Source: Ruegeria sp. A3M17 (GTDB lineage Bacteria > Pseudomonadota > Alphaproteobacteria > Rhodobacterales > Rhodobacteraceae). From it: a stretch of 64,000 nucleotides of DNA. The first letter of the stretch is position 1. Each line of letters begins with the position of its first letter. Location: assembly GCF_003318255.1 (NCBI RefSeq), contig NZ_QOCF01000040.1, forward strand, positions 1-64,000. The letters run 5' to 3'. Below the pieces are notes generated by a model, which saw only the letters and a list, made by a program, of their open reading frames with translations, was not told the origin of the DNA and made no database searches. The position numbers and the translations under genes were made by a program. Below, one piece after another: positions 17,972 through 26,720 of the stretch.

Positions 17972-18387
17972 GCCTGTCGCAGAGCGGTTTCCAGCAGATC
18001 GACGACGCGGTTGCTAATCTCCAGTTCGCCGCGGCGGATCTGGTCCACCGGGAACCAGCGAGCGTCGCGCGCATCGTCACCGGCCACGGGCGCGCCGGAT
18101 TGATACTGACAAGCCACCCCAACCAGCAGGTAGTGTATCAGGACTTTGCCATTCTCATCCCTGCGCAGCAGATCGAGATTGTCCAGATAATGTTGTGGTT
18201 CAGCGATGACCGAGGTTTCCTCGTGCAGCTCTCTTTGCGCGGCTTGCAGAACGGTCTCGCCCCATTCCACATGGCCACCGGGAAAGCCCCACAGGCCAGC
18301 ATCGGGTTGCTTGCTGCGCTGCACCAGAAGCACTTGGTCCTGATGCAGAACAACCGCCAAGGCGCCGATTTTCGGGGTTTGTGTCAT
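17968..18387 (-). CDS. NUDIX hydrolase
   Basis: This 139-residue protein carries the Nudix box GGHVEWGETVLQAAQRELHEE followed by T, in the order G-x5-E-x7-R-E-U-x-E-E (about residues 39-61). Flanking strands are IGALAVVLHQDQVLLVQRSKQPDAGLWGFPG (two pieces) and ARWFPVDQI. It should hydrolyse a nucleoside diphosphate linked to another moiety, with Mg2+; the substrate cannot be assigned. ATG 18387 is chosen because the longer frame to 18492 overlaps the upstream coding region. It lies 13 bases after the DsbD-alpha-like gene and is probably co-transcribed with it. Confidence 0.9.
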   Translation of the reverse strand: MTQTPKIGALAVVLHQDQVLLVQRSKQPDAGLWGFPGGHVEWGETVLQAAQRELHEETSVIAEPQHYLDNLDLLRRDENGKVLIHYLLVGVACQYQSGAPVAGDDARDARWFPVDQIRRGELEISNRVVDLLETALRQA

Positions 18388-18400
18388 GAAATCACCGGGC

Positions 18401-19207
18401 TCAGCCTGCGCTGCAGCCCTTAATGTCGACCGCGTGATTTGCACCCAGCACGGTGATTCGAATTTCCGAGCGGTCCAGAGCAAACGGCCCACCTGCCGCG
18501 TTGATCACTTCGGAGGTTGCAACCAGAGTATTGCCCGTTCGCTTCGTCTGTGTCTGAGAGGCCCAGAGCGCGGGATTGCCCGGTTCGATCACGGCGACCT
18601 CGCGCCCTCCGGCCGAAGGCATGGTCACCCTTGCCTCGATCCGCATTCCGTCAGATGTCGGTGACAGGTGGCAGCTTGCATTGGTCACGCTGGCCTCTTG
18701 TTCGGAAAAGGGCCGTTGGGCCAGCGCTGCGGCAATGGTCGGGTTGCGCCCGGCCTCTGCGTTCAGCGTGTGGTCGAAATCCAGCTGTTCCGGGATGCAG
18801 ACATCCTTGCAGACGCCCAGATCCATCGTTCCCTGCAGCCGAACAGGTTTGGCCGGGTTTCTCGGAGTGATCTCGACCGGCAAAACCAGTTGATTTTCGT
18901 AACCGATCGATTGCAATCCGTTCTGGTCAAACACATCCGGCGCGGGCCATGTAATCGACACACCCCTAACATTGTCCGAGCGGTTCCAGTCGAATTGCGG
19001 CGGAATGCCAGCATCCCCCGGCGCACGCCAATAGGTTTTCCATCCGTCCTGCAGCGTCACACGCACGGCGCTGAGGTACGTTCCTTTAGCGGTGCGTCCG
19101 CCATCCAGAATATCCAACTCGGCAACGGGGCCGTTGACCTGCGCTGTTGCAGGTAAGGCCAGACCAAAGGTTATGGCGATTGCCGGTAATACATTTTTTA
19201 CACACAT
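18401..19207 (-). CDS. secreted DsbD alpha-domain-like protein
   Basis: This 268-residue protein has a signal peptide (VLPAIAITFGLALPATAQ) and one immunoglobulin-like domain of the type found at the N-terminus of ScsB/DsbD: ILDGGRTAKGTYLSAVRVTL, DGWKTYWRAPGDAGIPPQFDW, and the redox motif LGVCKDVCIPEQLDF (C-x3-C, about 130-144). There are two further cysteines in the C-terminal half. The membrane and thioredoxin-like domains of full DsbD are absent, so it would need electrons from a separate CcdA/ScsB-like partner, or act on its own thiols in the periplasm. The NUDIX gene follows it closely. Confidence 0.85.
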   Translation of the reverse strand: MCVKNVLPAIAITFGLALPATAQVNGPVAELDILDGGRTAKGTYLSAVRVTLQDGWKTYWRAPGDAGIPPQFDWNRSDNVRGVSITWPAPDVFDQNGLQSIGYENQLVLPVEITPRNPAKPVRLQGTMDLGVCKDVCIPEQLDFDHTLNAEAGRNPTIAAALAQRPFSEQEASVTNASCHLSPTSDGMRIEARVTMPSAGGREVAVIEPGNPALWASQTQTKRTGNTLVATSEVINAAGGPFALDRSEIRITVLGANHAVDIKGCSAG

Positions 19208-19352
19208 GGTTCATAAATGCGCGGTTGCGGCACAGAATCCAAGTCACGTTCCGGTAACCGGGATGAAATCTGCGGAAATGTGCGCTGATCCCTTGCCATT
19301 CCGGGTGACCAAGGGTCATTGTTGAAGCATACCTGATAAGAGATGTCGGCCC

Positions 19353-19907
19353 ATGGATCTTACCGGAAAACTGTTGATTGCGATGCCCGGCATGGGCGAT
19401 CCGCGTTTTGATCATTCGGTGGTGTACCTGTGCAGCCATGGCGAAGATGGTGCTATGGGGTTGATTATCAACAAACCTTCGGATCTGCGGCTGAAAACTC
19501 TGTTGAGTCAGCTCAACATTCCCTGCCGGATTCCGGTCGTGGGTGAACGTTTGGTCCATTTCGGCGGTCCGGTCGAGATGTCGCGTGGTTTTGTCCTACA
19601 CAGCTCGGACTATGAGGCGAACCTGCATTCCATGCACATCACGGATGAGTTCAGCATGACGGCGACGCTGGATATCCTTGAAGATCTTGCTGCCGGGCGT
19701 GGACCATTGAATTCCACGTTGGTGCTGGGCTATTCGGGCTGGGGGCCCGGTCAGCTTGAAGATGAGATCGCAATGAACGGCTGGTTGACGACCGAAGCGT
19801 CACCGAAACTGATATTTGACGTGCCGGATGATGAAAAATGGCAGGGTGCACTTGCAACTTTGGGCGTTGACCCGTTGATCTTGTCAGCGGATTCCGGGCG
19901 CGCCTGA
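19353..19907 (+). CDS. YqgE/AlgH family protein
   Basis: This 184-residue protein has the full YqgE pattern: LTGKLLIAMPGMGDPRFDHSVVYLC (about 2-26, in two parts), GEDGAMGLIINKP, VHFGGPVEMSRGFVLHS, DILEDLAAGRGP and LGYSGWGPGQLEDEIAMNGW. Length is typical. YqgE proteins are cytoplasmic and widespread; their biochemical role is unsettled. It abuts the convergent Sua5-type gene with no intervening bases (stop at 19905-19907, opposite stop from 19908). It has its own 145-base upstream region shared with the divergent DsbD-alpha-like gene. Confidence 0.93.
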   Translation: MDLTGKLLIAMPGMGDPRFDHSVVYLCSHGEDGAMGLIINKPSDLRLKTLLSQLNIPCRIPVVGERLVHFGGPVEMSRGFVLHSSDYEANLHSMHITDEFSMTATLDILEDLAAGRGPLNSTLVLGYSGWGPGQLEDEIAMNGWLTTEASPKLIFDVPDDEKWQGALATLGVDPLILSADSGRA

Positions 19908-20858
19908 TCAGCTGTTTCGCGGCGCAGCAGCGCGGCGCAGGCGGTCGTTAATGGCCGCACCCAAACCATGTTCGGGAATTTGGGTCACCGCAATTGGTCT
20001 GCCGGTGTCGTTCAAATGGTGCAATGCGGCGAATAGGTTTGCCGCAGCCTCTGTCAAATCGCCCGTCGATGAAAGATTGAGATCGCAGTCCACCGGGCCA
20101 AACCCCAGCAGAACTTCATCGCCTTGGGCGGTGCTGGCGTTCAGACGAACGGGTGCATCCGGAGCATAATGCGATTGCAGCTGGCCGGGCGCGTTCAGCG
20201 CATCACCCGATTGGTGATGGTGCAGCTGAGTATCCAGAACCGCCTCGACCTGTTCCAGCGCAACACCGCCGGGGCGCAAAAGGGCAGGCTCGCCCGCAAG
20301 GCCCATAATTGTGCTTTCCAACCCGACCCCGCATGGCCCATCGTCCAGAACCGCGGCGATGCGCCCATTCAGGCCGGACAGGACGTGCGCGGCTGTGGTC
20401 GGGCTGATTTGCCCGGACGGATTGGCCGATGGCGCGGCGACCGGCCCGTCGAAATCGGACAGTAGCGTACGTGCTGCAGGGTGGGCAGGAACCCGCACCG
20501 CAAGGGTTTCAAGCCCGGCTGTCACCAGCGATGAAATCCCGTGATCCGGGCGCAATGGCAGAACAAGGGTCAGCGGTCCGGGCCAGAATGCCTCTGCCAA
20601 AGCCTCGGCCTGATCGGACCATGTCACGAACCGCTGGGCGGCTTCGACCGAAGCCACATGCGCAATCAGCGGGTTGAAACTGGGTCGCCCCTTGGCGGCA
20701 TAGATGCTTGCCACAGCTTCGCCGTTACGGGCATCCCCGCCCAGGCCGTAGACCGTCTCGGTCGGGAAAGCCACCAGAAGACCCTGGCGCAGCAGCTCTG
20801 CCGCCTGCGCGATTCCGGCAGGATCGGCGTTTAATGTCAGAGTGCCGTTGGGGATCAT
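19908..20858 (-). CDS. L-threonylcarbamoyladenylate synthase (Sua5 type)
   Basis: This 316-residue enzyme makes threonylcarbamoyl-AMP for the t6A37 modification of ANN-decoding tRNAs. Its YrdC domain shows VAFPTETVYGLGGDARNGEAV (about 29-49, in two parts), IYAAKGRPSFNPLIAHV, PGPLTLVL and APSANPSGQISPTTAAHV. The linker with PGQLQSHYAPDAPVRL and a C-terminal Sua5 domain (about 215-316) make it the long Sua5 form rather than the short TsaC. ATG 20858 is used; the longer frame to 21014 would overlap the divergent acyl-CoA dehydrogenase start. Confidence 0.92.
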   Translation of the reverse strand: MIPNGTLTLNADPAGIAQAAELLRQGLLVAFPTETVYGLGGDARNGEAVASIYAAKGRPSFNPLIAHVASVEAAQRFVTWSDQAEALAEAFWPGPLTLVLPLRPDHGISSLVTAGLETLAVRVPAHPAARTLLSDFDGPVAAPSANPSGQISPTTAAHVLSGLNGRIAAVLDDGPCGVGLESTIMGLAGEPALLRPGGVALEQVEAVLDTQLHHHQSGDALNAPGQLQSHYAPDAPVRLNASTAQGDEVLLGFGPVDCDLNLSSTGDLTEAAANLFAALHHLNDTGRPIAVTQIPEHGLGAAINDRLRRAAAPRNS

Positions 20859-20995
20859 TGGTGGTGACGCCGCGTTTTGATTGCGTATAGCATTTGGACC
20901 GATACCTAATCGGTGGAACCCAGATGCATAAAGGTGGGCGGTGGAAATTCCAAGCCCGTCGGCGTAAACGCAATCAGACAGCCTAGAGGGAAGAC

Positions 20996-22699
20996 ATGCC
21001 ATATCGCGCCCCAATCTCTGATTATGAATTCTTGTTCCGCCACGCGGTCAATTTTGACAAGATCGCTGCCACCGAGAAGTTCTCGGAAGCCAGTGTCGAT
21101 GTGGTCAGTGCCATTCTGACCGAAGCCGGAAAACTGTGCGAAGGGGTGATGGCCCCCCTGCAACGCCCCGGTGATCTTGAGCCCGCGCGTTTGGAAAACG
21201 GCGTGCTGCGTACCTCGACCGGGTATGTTGATGGCTGGAAAGCCATAGCCGAAGGCGGCTGGGTCGGGATGAGCGGTGATCCGGACTATGGCGGCATGGG
21301 TCTGCCGATGACGCTGACCACCGCCGTGAATGAAATGATGTCTGCCGCCTGCCTGTCGCTGCAACTTGCGCCGCTGATGACGCAGGGCCAGATCGAAGCA
21401 CTGGAACACCATGCCAGCGATGAGCTCAAGGCGCTCTATCTGCCTAAGATGATGGCGGGTGAATGGTCGGGGACCATGAACCTGACCGAGCCGCAGGCTG
21501 GGTCGGATGTGGGGGCGTTGACATCAAAAGCGGTCTCAAAAGGTGACGGCACATATGCCGTCACGGGGCAGAAAATCTTTATCTCATGGGGGGATAACGA
21601 TTTTGCTGAGAATGTCTGTCATTTGGTACTGGCGCGCCTGCCCGACGGTGTTCCTGGAACCAAGGGTATTTCGCTGTTCCTGGTGCCCAAGCTGCTGCCG
21701 GATGAGAACGGCAATCCCGGTGTGGCCAATGATCTGAAGGTCGTATCGGTCGAGCACAAGATGGGCCTGCACGGTTCTCCGACCTGCGTGATGCAGTTTG
21801 ACGGTGCCAAAGGCTGGCTTGTAGGCAAGGAACATGGCGGCATGGCCGCGATGTTCACCATGATGAACAACGCGCGCCTAGGTGTTGGCGGTCAGGGCGT
21901 GGGTGCAGCCGAAGGTGCCTATCAGCACGCGCTGGCCTATGCGTTGGAGCGGAAACAGGGCAAAACCCCCTCGGGCACCATTATCGACCACGCGGATGTG
22001 CGTCGGATGTTGATGAGCATGCGTGCTGACACTTTCGCTGCGCGTGCGATTATGCTGGCCAACGCCGCAGCCATCGATATGGCCAACGCAACAGGCGCCG
22101 CCGATTGGACGTCTCGTGCTGCTCTTCTAACGCCGATTGGCAAGGTTTTTGGCACCGAAACCGGAATGCGCGTGTCTGAGACCGGTGTTCAGGTCCATGG
22201 CGGTATGGGCTTCATCGAGGAATCCGGTGCGGCTCAATATTACCGCGACGTCCGTGTGACCGCGATCTACGAAGGCACCAATGGTATTCAGGCGATGGAT
22301 CTGGTGGCGCGCAAGATGATGGATGGCGGCGAAGCGGCCTCGCGCCTACTGGACGAGATCGAAGATCATGCCGAACATGCGCGGGTAACCATGCCTGAAC
22401 TGGCTGGCCCGGTTTGGGAAGCGACCGAAAGTCTGCGCGAGACGACCGAGTGGATGGTGGCGCAGTCGGATTTGAACAACCGTTTTGCCGGCGCGGTACC
22501 ATATCTGCACGCCTTTGCACGTGTGTTAGGCGCGCATTACCACCTGAAGGCAGCTTTGGCTGAACCGGGTGGCCCGCGCTTCAAACTGGCCCGGTATTAT
22601 ATCAACGCGCTGTTACCTGAATATGCCGGGCTGCTGGTGCAAGCTCAGAACGGCGCAGACGATGTTTTCGGGCTCAGCGCCGAAGAGTTAGCATCCTGA
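20996..22699 (+). CDS. acyl-CoA dehydrogenase, DmdC-like subfamily
   Basis: This 567-residue flavoprotein is longer than the about 380-residue classic enzymes because of an N-terminal segment and an about 120-residue C-terminal helical domain. Motifs: MNLTEPQAGSDVGAL (about 161-175), the FAD-side GQKIFISWGDND, VEHKMGLHGSPTCVMQFDGA and the catalytic glutamate in TAIYEGTNGIQAMDL. This architecture is shared with the 3-methylmercaptopropionyl-CoA dehydrogenase (DmdC) group of roseobacters and with other long acyl-CoA dehydrogenases, so the substrate stays open. Electrons would go through ETF to the EtfQO encoded at 35681. It overlaps the MBL hydrolase gene by one base. Confidence 0.88.
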   Translation: MPYRAPISDYEFLFRHAVNFDKIAATEKFSEASVDVVSAILTEAGKLCEGVMAPLQRPGDLEPARLENGVLRTSTGYVDGWKAIAEGGWVGMSGDPDYGGMGLPMTLTTAVNEMMSAACLSLQLAPLMTQGQIEALEHHASDELKALYLPKMMAGEWSGTMNLTEPQAGSDVGALTSKAVSKGDGTYAVTGQKIFISWGDNDFAENVCHLVLARLPDGVPGTKGISLFLVPKLLPDENGNPGVANDLKVVSVEHKMGLHGSPTCVMQFDGAKGWLVGKEHGGMAAMFTMMNNARLGVGGQGVGAAEGAYQHALAYALERKQGKTPSGTIIDHADVRRMLMSMRADTFAARAIMLANAAAIDMANATGAADWTSRAALLTPIGKVFGTETGMRVSETGVQVHGGMGFIEESGAAQYYRDVRVTAIYEGTNGIQAMDLVARKMMDGGEAASRLLDEIEDHAEHARVTMPELAGPVWEATESLRETTEWMVAQSDLNNRFAGAVPYLHAFARVLGAHYHLKAALAEPGGPRFKLARYYINALLPEYAGLLVQAQNGADDVFGLSAEELAS

Positions 22700-23745
22700 T
22701 GGACGGTGATACCCCTTTGGCGATCCGATATCCCTGGTCTGAGCCTCCGGCTGAGGGCGAGGCAATTGAGATTGCCGAAGGTGTTCTGTGGATGCGGCTG
22801 CCACTGCCCATGGCGCTGGATCACGTCAATATCTATGCGCTGGACGATGGCGACGGCTGGACCGTGATCGACACAGGAATGTCGTCAAACAAAACACGGC
22901 GCATCTGGGAAAAGCTGATGGCAGGCCCATTGGCGGGCAAGCCGATCAAGCGGGTGGTCGTGACTCATCATCACCCCGATCACGTGGGCAATGCGGGTTG
23001 GTTTCAATCCGAACATGGCGTGGAACTGGTGGCGTCGCGAACGGCCTGGCTGTTTTCGCGGATGCTACAACTGGATGTTCAGGAAAGCTGGCCCCAGGAG
23101 ACGCTGGACTATTACCGCAGTGCAGGAATGGCACCCGACGTGCTGGCCAAGCGGATGGCCGAGCGCCCGTTCAATTATTGCGACACTGTTTTTCCGATGC
23201 CGCTGGGATTCACCCGGATCAAGCAAGGCAGCGTGATCCGCATGGGTGGGCGCGACTGGGATGTCCACATGGGCAACGGCCATGCCCCCGAACACGCCAC
23301 GTTCTGGAGTCGCGACGACAATCTGGTGATCACCGGCGATCAGATCCTCAGTTCGATCAGCCCCAATCTGGGTGTCTATGTCACCGAACCTCTGGCAGAT
23401 CCGGTTGCTGAATGGCTTGAGGCCTGCGAACGGCTTCAGGGGCTGGCGCGACCGGATCATCTGGCGCTGGGCGGGCACAAGCTGCCATTCACCGGGCTGC
23501 CCATCCGGATGAGGCAACTGATCGACAACCACCACAGCGCTCTGAAACGGTTGCAGAATTACCTGGACCAGCCCAAGACAGCTGCCGAATGTTTCGTGCC
23601 CTTGTTCAAACGCCAGATCAGTGGTGGCGAGTATGGGCTTGCGCTAGTCGAAGCGGTTGCACATCTGAACCATCTTTACCACATTGGAGCTGTCACCCGA
23701 ACGCGCCGCGCGGACGGGGCGTGGGAGTTTCAGCGCAAAGGGTAA
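22699..23745 (+). CDS. MBL-fold metallo-hydrolase
   Basis: This 348-residue protein of the metallo-beta-lactamase fold has the metal motif THHHPDHVGNAG (H-x-H-x-D-H, about 93-104), further ligands in GNGHAPEHATFW and GDQILSSISPN, and the late histidine in LALGGHKLPF. A C-terminal winged-helix-like segment (about 270-345, with FKRQISGGEYGLALVEAVAHLNHL in part) matches the LACTB2/BLACT_WH arrangement. It starts at the base where the acyl-CoA dehydrogenase stops (TGATGG), so the two are translationally coupled and a thioesterase or hydrolase role in the same acyl-CoA pathway is plausible, but inferred. Confidence 0.88.
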   Translation: MDGDTPLAIRYPWSEPPAEGEAIEIAEGVLWMRLPLPMALDHVNIYALDDGDGWTVIDTGMSSNKTRRIWEKLMAGPLAGKPIKRVVVTHHHPDHVGNAGWFQSEHGVELVASRTAWLFSRMLQLDVQESWPQETLDYYRSAGMAPDVLAKRMAERPFNYCDTVFPMPLGFTRIKQGSVIRMGGRDWDVHMGNGHAPEHATFWSRDDNLVITGDQILSSISPNLGVYVTEPLADPVAEWLEACERLQGLARPDHLALGGHKLPFTGLPIRMRQLIDNHHSALKRLQNYLDQPKTAAECFVPLFKRQISGGEYGLALVEAVAHLNHLYHIGAVTRTRRADGAWEFQRKG

Positions 23746-23749
23746 AGCT

Positions 23750-24202
23750 ATGCAGGATCAGATCGAAACATCGGCCGAGGCCGCCGAAGCCGCAGCTTTG
23801 CCGCGCTGCTACGAAGTGCATTCCGACCCCGAAGCAAAGTCAGGCGCAAAAGACCTGCCCGGTCCGTTGCAAAAACCGGTCGAGACGAAAAGCCCCGCGC
23901 AATGGGCTTATGAGCGGCTGATCCTCTATATCCAGAATTTCGAAAAGACGCTGACTGGCGACCAAGAGGTCGCGATGGGATTCACCGGCGGCGACGCAGG
24001 CGTCATGCGGATCGAAGGGATGGGGTATTTTGATCCCGATATCATCACCTTTTACGGATCAGATGCGACCGGCGCGCGCACTCAGCTTGTACAACACGTC
24101 AGCCAGCTGAATGTGATGCTGCGGGCCCTGCCCAAATCGGTCGAGGATAAACCCGCCAATCGCATCGGGTTCCGCTTGGCGGCTGATCTGGAAGAAAGCT
24201 GA
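23750..24202 (+). CDS. conserved hypothetical protein, possibly DUF6173
   Basis: This 150-residue cytoplasmic protein begins four bases after the MBL gene stop. The first 45 residues are low-complexity (Glu/Ala/Pro rich). A conserved core follows: SPAQWAYERLILYIQNFEKTL, QEVAMGFTGGDAGVMRIEGMGYFDPDIITFYG (in pieces) and QLVQHVSQLNVMLRALPK. I believe this corresponds to the family labelled DUF6173, but I cannot confirm that here. No catalytic motif or TM segment is visible. ATG 23750 is chosen over the upstream in-frame ATG at 23684 inside the MBL gene. Confidence 0.7.
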   Translation: MQDQIETSAEAAEAAALPRCYEVHSDPEAKSGAKDLPGPLQKPVETKSPAQWAYERLILYIQNFEKTLTGDQEVAMGFTGGDAGVMRIEGMGYFDPDIITFYGSDATGARTQLVQHVSQLNVMLRALPKSVEDKPANRIGFRLAADLEES

Positions 24203-24232
24203 TCACCTGACTTGCAATTCACGTCTGCGCAG

Positions 24233-24257
24233 CCTTGAATGAGTCTACCATTCAAGG
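24233..24257 (+). promoter_or_regulatory. hairpin overlapping the ribosome-binding site of the GDPD gene
   Basis: A perfect 9-bp inverted repeat CCTTGAATG / CATTCAAGG (24233-24241 and 24249-24257) with a seven-base loop. Its right arm runs into the AAGGGGG Shine-Dalgarno ahead of the GTG at 24267. No U tract follows, so it is not a standard terminator; it could mask translation initiation. Confidence 0.4.
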
Positions 24258-24266
24258 GGGCCTCAC

Positions 24267-26105
24267 GTGACCACTTTCTCTGCCGTTACAAGTGCCTACA
24301 AGGGTGCATGGGCTCGTCGCCGTGTCTTTGTGCCGATCTATCTTGTTGTGCGCCTGTTGCTGGTTGCGCTGATTGCGCCCGGCGTGGCGATCACGGTGAA
24401 TCTTGCCGTATCGCTGTCCAACCAGACGGCGCTGACTGATCAGGCGATCGCTGCATTCATCCTCTCACCTGCCGGGTTTATTGCGGCAGTTGTGGTTCTC
24501 AGCCTGTTTCTACTGGCCGAGGTGTTTGTCTTCTCGGTCATGGCCGGGTCGCTGCGGATGGCAGAGTCGGACCCATGGCGCGCTGGCAGTTCTTCGATCA
24601 GGCTGATCCTGTCGCGGCTTCCATCCCTGTTTGGATTTGCGGTGCGCTTTGTTGTGCGCGTTCTGCTGTTGGTTCTGCCCTTTGCGGTCGTTTCTGCCGT
24701 GATCGCATGGTGGACGCTAACTGAATATGACATCAACTATTACCTGACCTTCCATCCGCCCTCATTCTGGGTGGCTGTGGTGCTGATCGGGGCGGTTGCG
24801 CTGGCTATGGCCTGGGTGCTTATCCGACGCCTGTCAGCCTGGGCATTGTCGCTGCATCTGGTTTTGTTCGAAGGCGTTCACCCCGGACATGCGTTCGGCA
24901 TCAGCGCCAGTCGGATGGAAGGTAAGCGCGGTCGCCTCAAGATAGAATTGGCCATCTGGCTGGCTGTGCGCCTTGTCATCGCCGCCGTGATCGCCTGGGT
25001 GGCCGGGCTTTTGTTCGCTCTGGTGCCGCTGCAAGGCGCAGCCAACCTGAGGTTGGCACTGATTTACAGCCTCGCCGTTGCCGGTATCTGGTCACTGGCC
25101 GGACTGGTATTGGCAGCCACGGCTCTGGGCGCATTGGCAGTGCTGCTCGATAGGTTTTTTGATATCCAGACATCAGAACAAACCCCTCCAAAGCCGCGCA
25201 ACCTGCGCAGAACAATGGTCACGGCTGTTGGGGCCGCCATCGTTGCCGTTCTTGTTGGGATATGGTTCGGGCAGCACCTTCTGGAAAGAGTGCAGGCACC
25301 GGACCGTGCAGAGGTTATCGGTCATCGCGGCGCTGCCGCGCTGAAGCCCGAAAACACGATGGCCTCGGTTCTCAAGGCGATCGAGGACGGGGCCGACTGG
25401 GTTGAGATCGACGTGCAGGAAACAGCGGATGATGTAGTCATCGTCGCCCATGACAGTGATTTCATGAAACTGGCCGGTGTTAACCTCAAGGTGTGGGATG
25501 CCACAATGGAGGATATCGATCAGATCGATATCGGCAGCTGGTTTGGCCCTGAATACGCAGATGAGCGGACGCCGACGCTGCGAGACGTGCTAGAGGCCGC
25601 AAAGGACAAGGCCAAGGTCATTATAGAGCTGAAGTACTACGGCCACGACGTAGATCTTGAGAACCGCGTCGTCGCCCTGGTCGAAGAGCTGGGCATGCAG
25701 GACGACATTGCAACGATGTCCCTAAAATACCCGGCAGTGCAAAAGATGAAGGCGATCCGCCCCGACTGGCGCGCCGGGGTTCTTGCCGCGACTGCTGTGG
25801 GTAATCTCTCAGGTCTCGAAGGTGATTTTGTTGCGGTGAACGCCGCGATGGCGACGCCGGGTTTGGTCAATTCAGTCCACGCCGCCGGTAAGGACATCTA
25901 TGTCTGGACGGTAAATGATCCGCTGCAAATGTCGGCCATGGCGTCGATGGGGGTCGATGGGCTGATCACGGACCGACCAGCAATGGCGAATGAAGTTCTG
26001 CGTGTGCGCGCCGAATTGGGGCCGGCAGAGCGTTTGTTGCTATGGCTAGCGACGACCTTTGGCATGTCCTTTGATTCTGAGGCGATGCGCGATGAAAGCC
26101 CTTAA
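24267..26105 (+). CDS. glycerophosphodiester phosphodiesterase with N-terminal membrane domain
   Basis: This 612-residue protein starts at GTG. Residues 1-345 form about seven TM segments of the membrane domain found in long GDPDs. The C-terminal catalytic domain opens with VIGHRGAAALKPENTMASVLKAIEDGADWVEIDVQ (in two pieces, about 351-385), then VAHDSDFMKL and IIELKYYG, and ends with VWTVNDPLQMSAM and GVDGLITDRPA. The metal and catalytic residues (HRG..PENT, EID, HD) are intact. It should split glycerophosphodiesters into glycerol-3-phosphate and an alcohol at the membrane. It overlaps the following PLA2-like gene by 14 bases, suggesting joint phospholipid turnover. Confidence 0.92.
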   Translation: MTTFSAVTSAYKGAWARRRVFVPIYLVVRLLLVALIAPGVAITVNLAVSLSNQTALTDQAIAAFILSPAGFIAAVVVLSLFLLAEVFVFSVMAGSLRMAESDPWRAGSSSIRLILSRLPSLFGFAVRFVVRVLLLVLPFAVVSAVIAWWTLTEYDINYYLTFHPPSFWVAVVLIGAVALAMAWVLIRRLSAWALSLHLVLFEGVHPGHAFGISASRMEGKRGRLKIELAIWLAVRLVIAAVIAWVAGLLFALVPLQGAANLRLALIYSLAVAGIWSLAGLVLAATALGALAVLLDRFFDIQTSEQTPPKPRNLRRTMVTAVGAAIVAVLVGIWFGQHLLERVQAPDRAEVIGHRGAAALKPENTMASVLKAIEDGADWVEIDVQETADDVVIVAHDSDFMKLAGVNLKVWDATMEDIDQIDIGSWFGPEYADERTPTLRDVLEAAKDKAKVIIELKYYGHDVDLENRVVALVEELGMQDDIATMSLKYPAVQKMKAIRPDWRAGVLAATAVGNLSGLEGDFVAVNAAMATPGLVNSVHAAGKDIYVWTVNDPLQMSAMASMGVDGLITDRPAMANEVLRVRAELGPAERLLLWLATTFGMSFDSEAMRDESP

Positions 26106-26652
26106 TTTGGCGGCAATCCTTTTGTTGAGTGCCGTGCCAGCCTTCGCGCAAGATGTCATGCGCAGCTTTGAGTTGCCCGCGCATCGCTCCCTGATGGCGG
26201 AGCGCAGCAGCGCAGAGTTGACCCCGTTTGAAACGGATGGCTGTTCGGGTGGTCTTTCGGCCAGCTGGCGTTTCGTGGCGGATACATTCCCCAGCTTTCG
26301 GGGACTGTATGAGGCGCACCCACCGTGGGAATACTGCTGTGTGACCCATGATCGCGCCTATCACCATGCCGGCGGGGCTTTGCGGGCCGAGGACAGCTAT
26401 GACGCGCGCCTGTCCGCGGACGACACCCTGCGTGCCTGCGTCAAACAGCATGGGACAGACCATGCCGAGGAATATGCCGAACGCTATGACATGACGGCCG
26501 AACAGATTCGCACCGCCCATTCCGTTACCGCCGAGGCGATGTACGCGGCGGTCCGATTTGGCGGCGGCCCCTGTTCGGGCCTGCCCTGGCGTTGGGGTTT
26601 TGGGTATCCGGAGTGCTCGGTGTTTCCAACTTTGGCCCCTGCGCGCGAATGA
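26092..26652 (+). CDS. secreted phospholipase A2-like protein
   Basis: This 186-residue protein has a signal peptide (MKALNLAAILLLSAVPAFA, cleavage near AQ20). The mature part contains six cysteines and the stretch PPWEYCCVTHDRAYHHAGG (about 78-95), which matches the C-C-x-x-H-D-x-x-Y core of phospholipase A2, with H86-D87 as the expected catalytic pair. A Gly-rich segment TDGCSGGLSASW precedes it, where the calcium loop would lie. The overlap with the glycerophosphodiesterase gene fits successive deacylation and diester cleavage. The PLA2 call rests on motif recognition alone. The final segment (CSGLPWRWGFGYPEC) is cysteine-bounded. Confidence 0.62.
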   Translation: MKALNLAAILLLSAVPAFAQDVMRSFELPAHRSLMAERSSAELTPFETDGCSGGLSASWRFVADTFPSFRGLYEAHPPWEYCCVTHDRAYHHAGGALRAEDSYDARLSADDTLRACVKQHGTDHAEEYAERYDMTAEQIRTAHSVTAEAMYAAVRFGGGPCSGLPWRWGFGYPECSVFPTLAPARE

Positions 26653-26720
26653 CGTGGTGACAGGCCCCGGATTTTCCATTATCCAACATCTCGAACACGC
26701 GAATTAGGATTCTGAGACTC

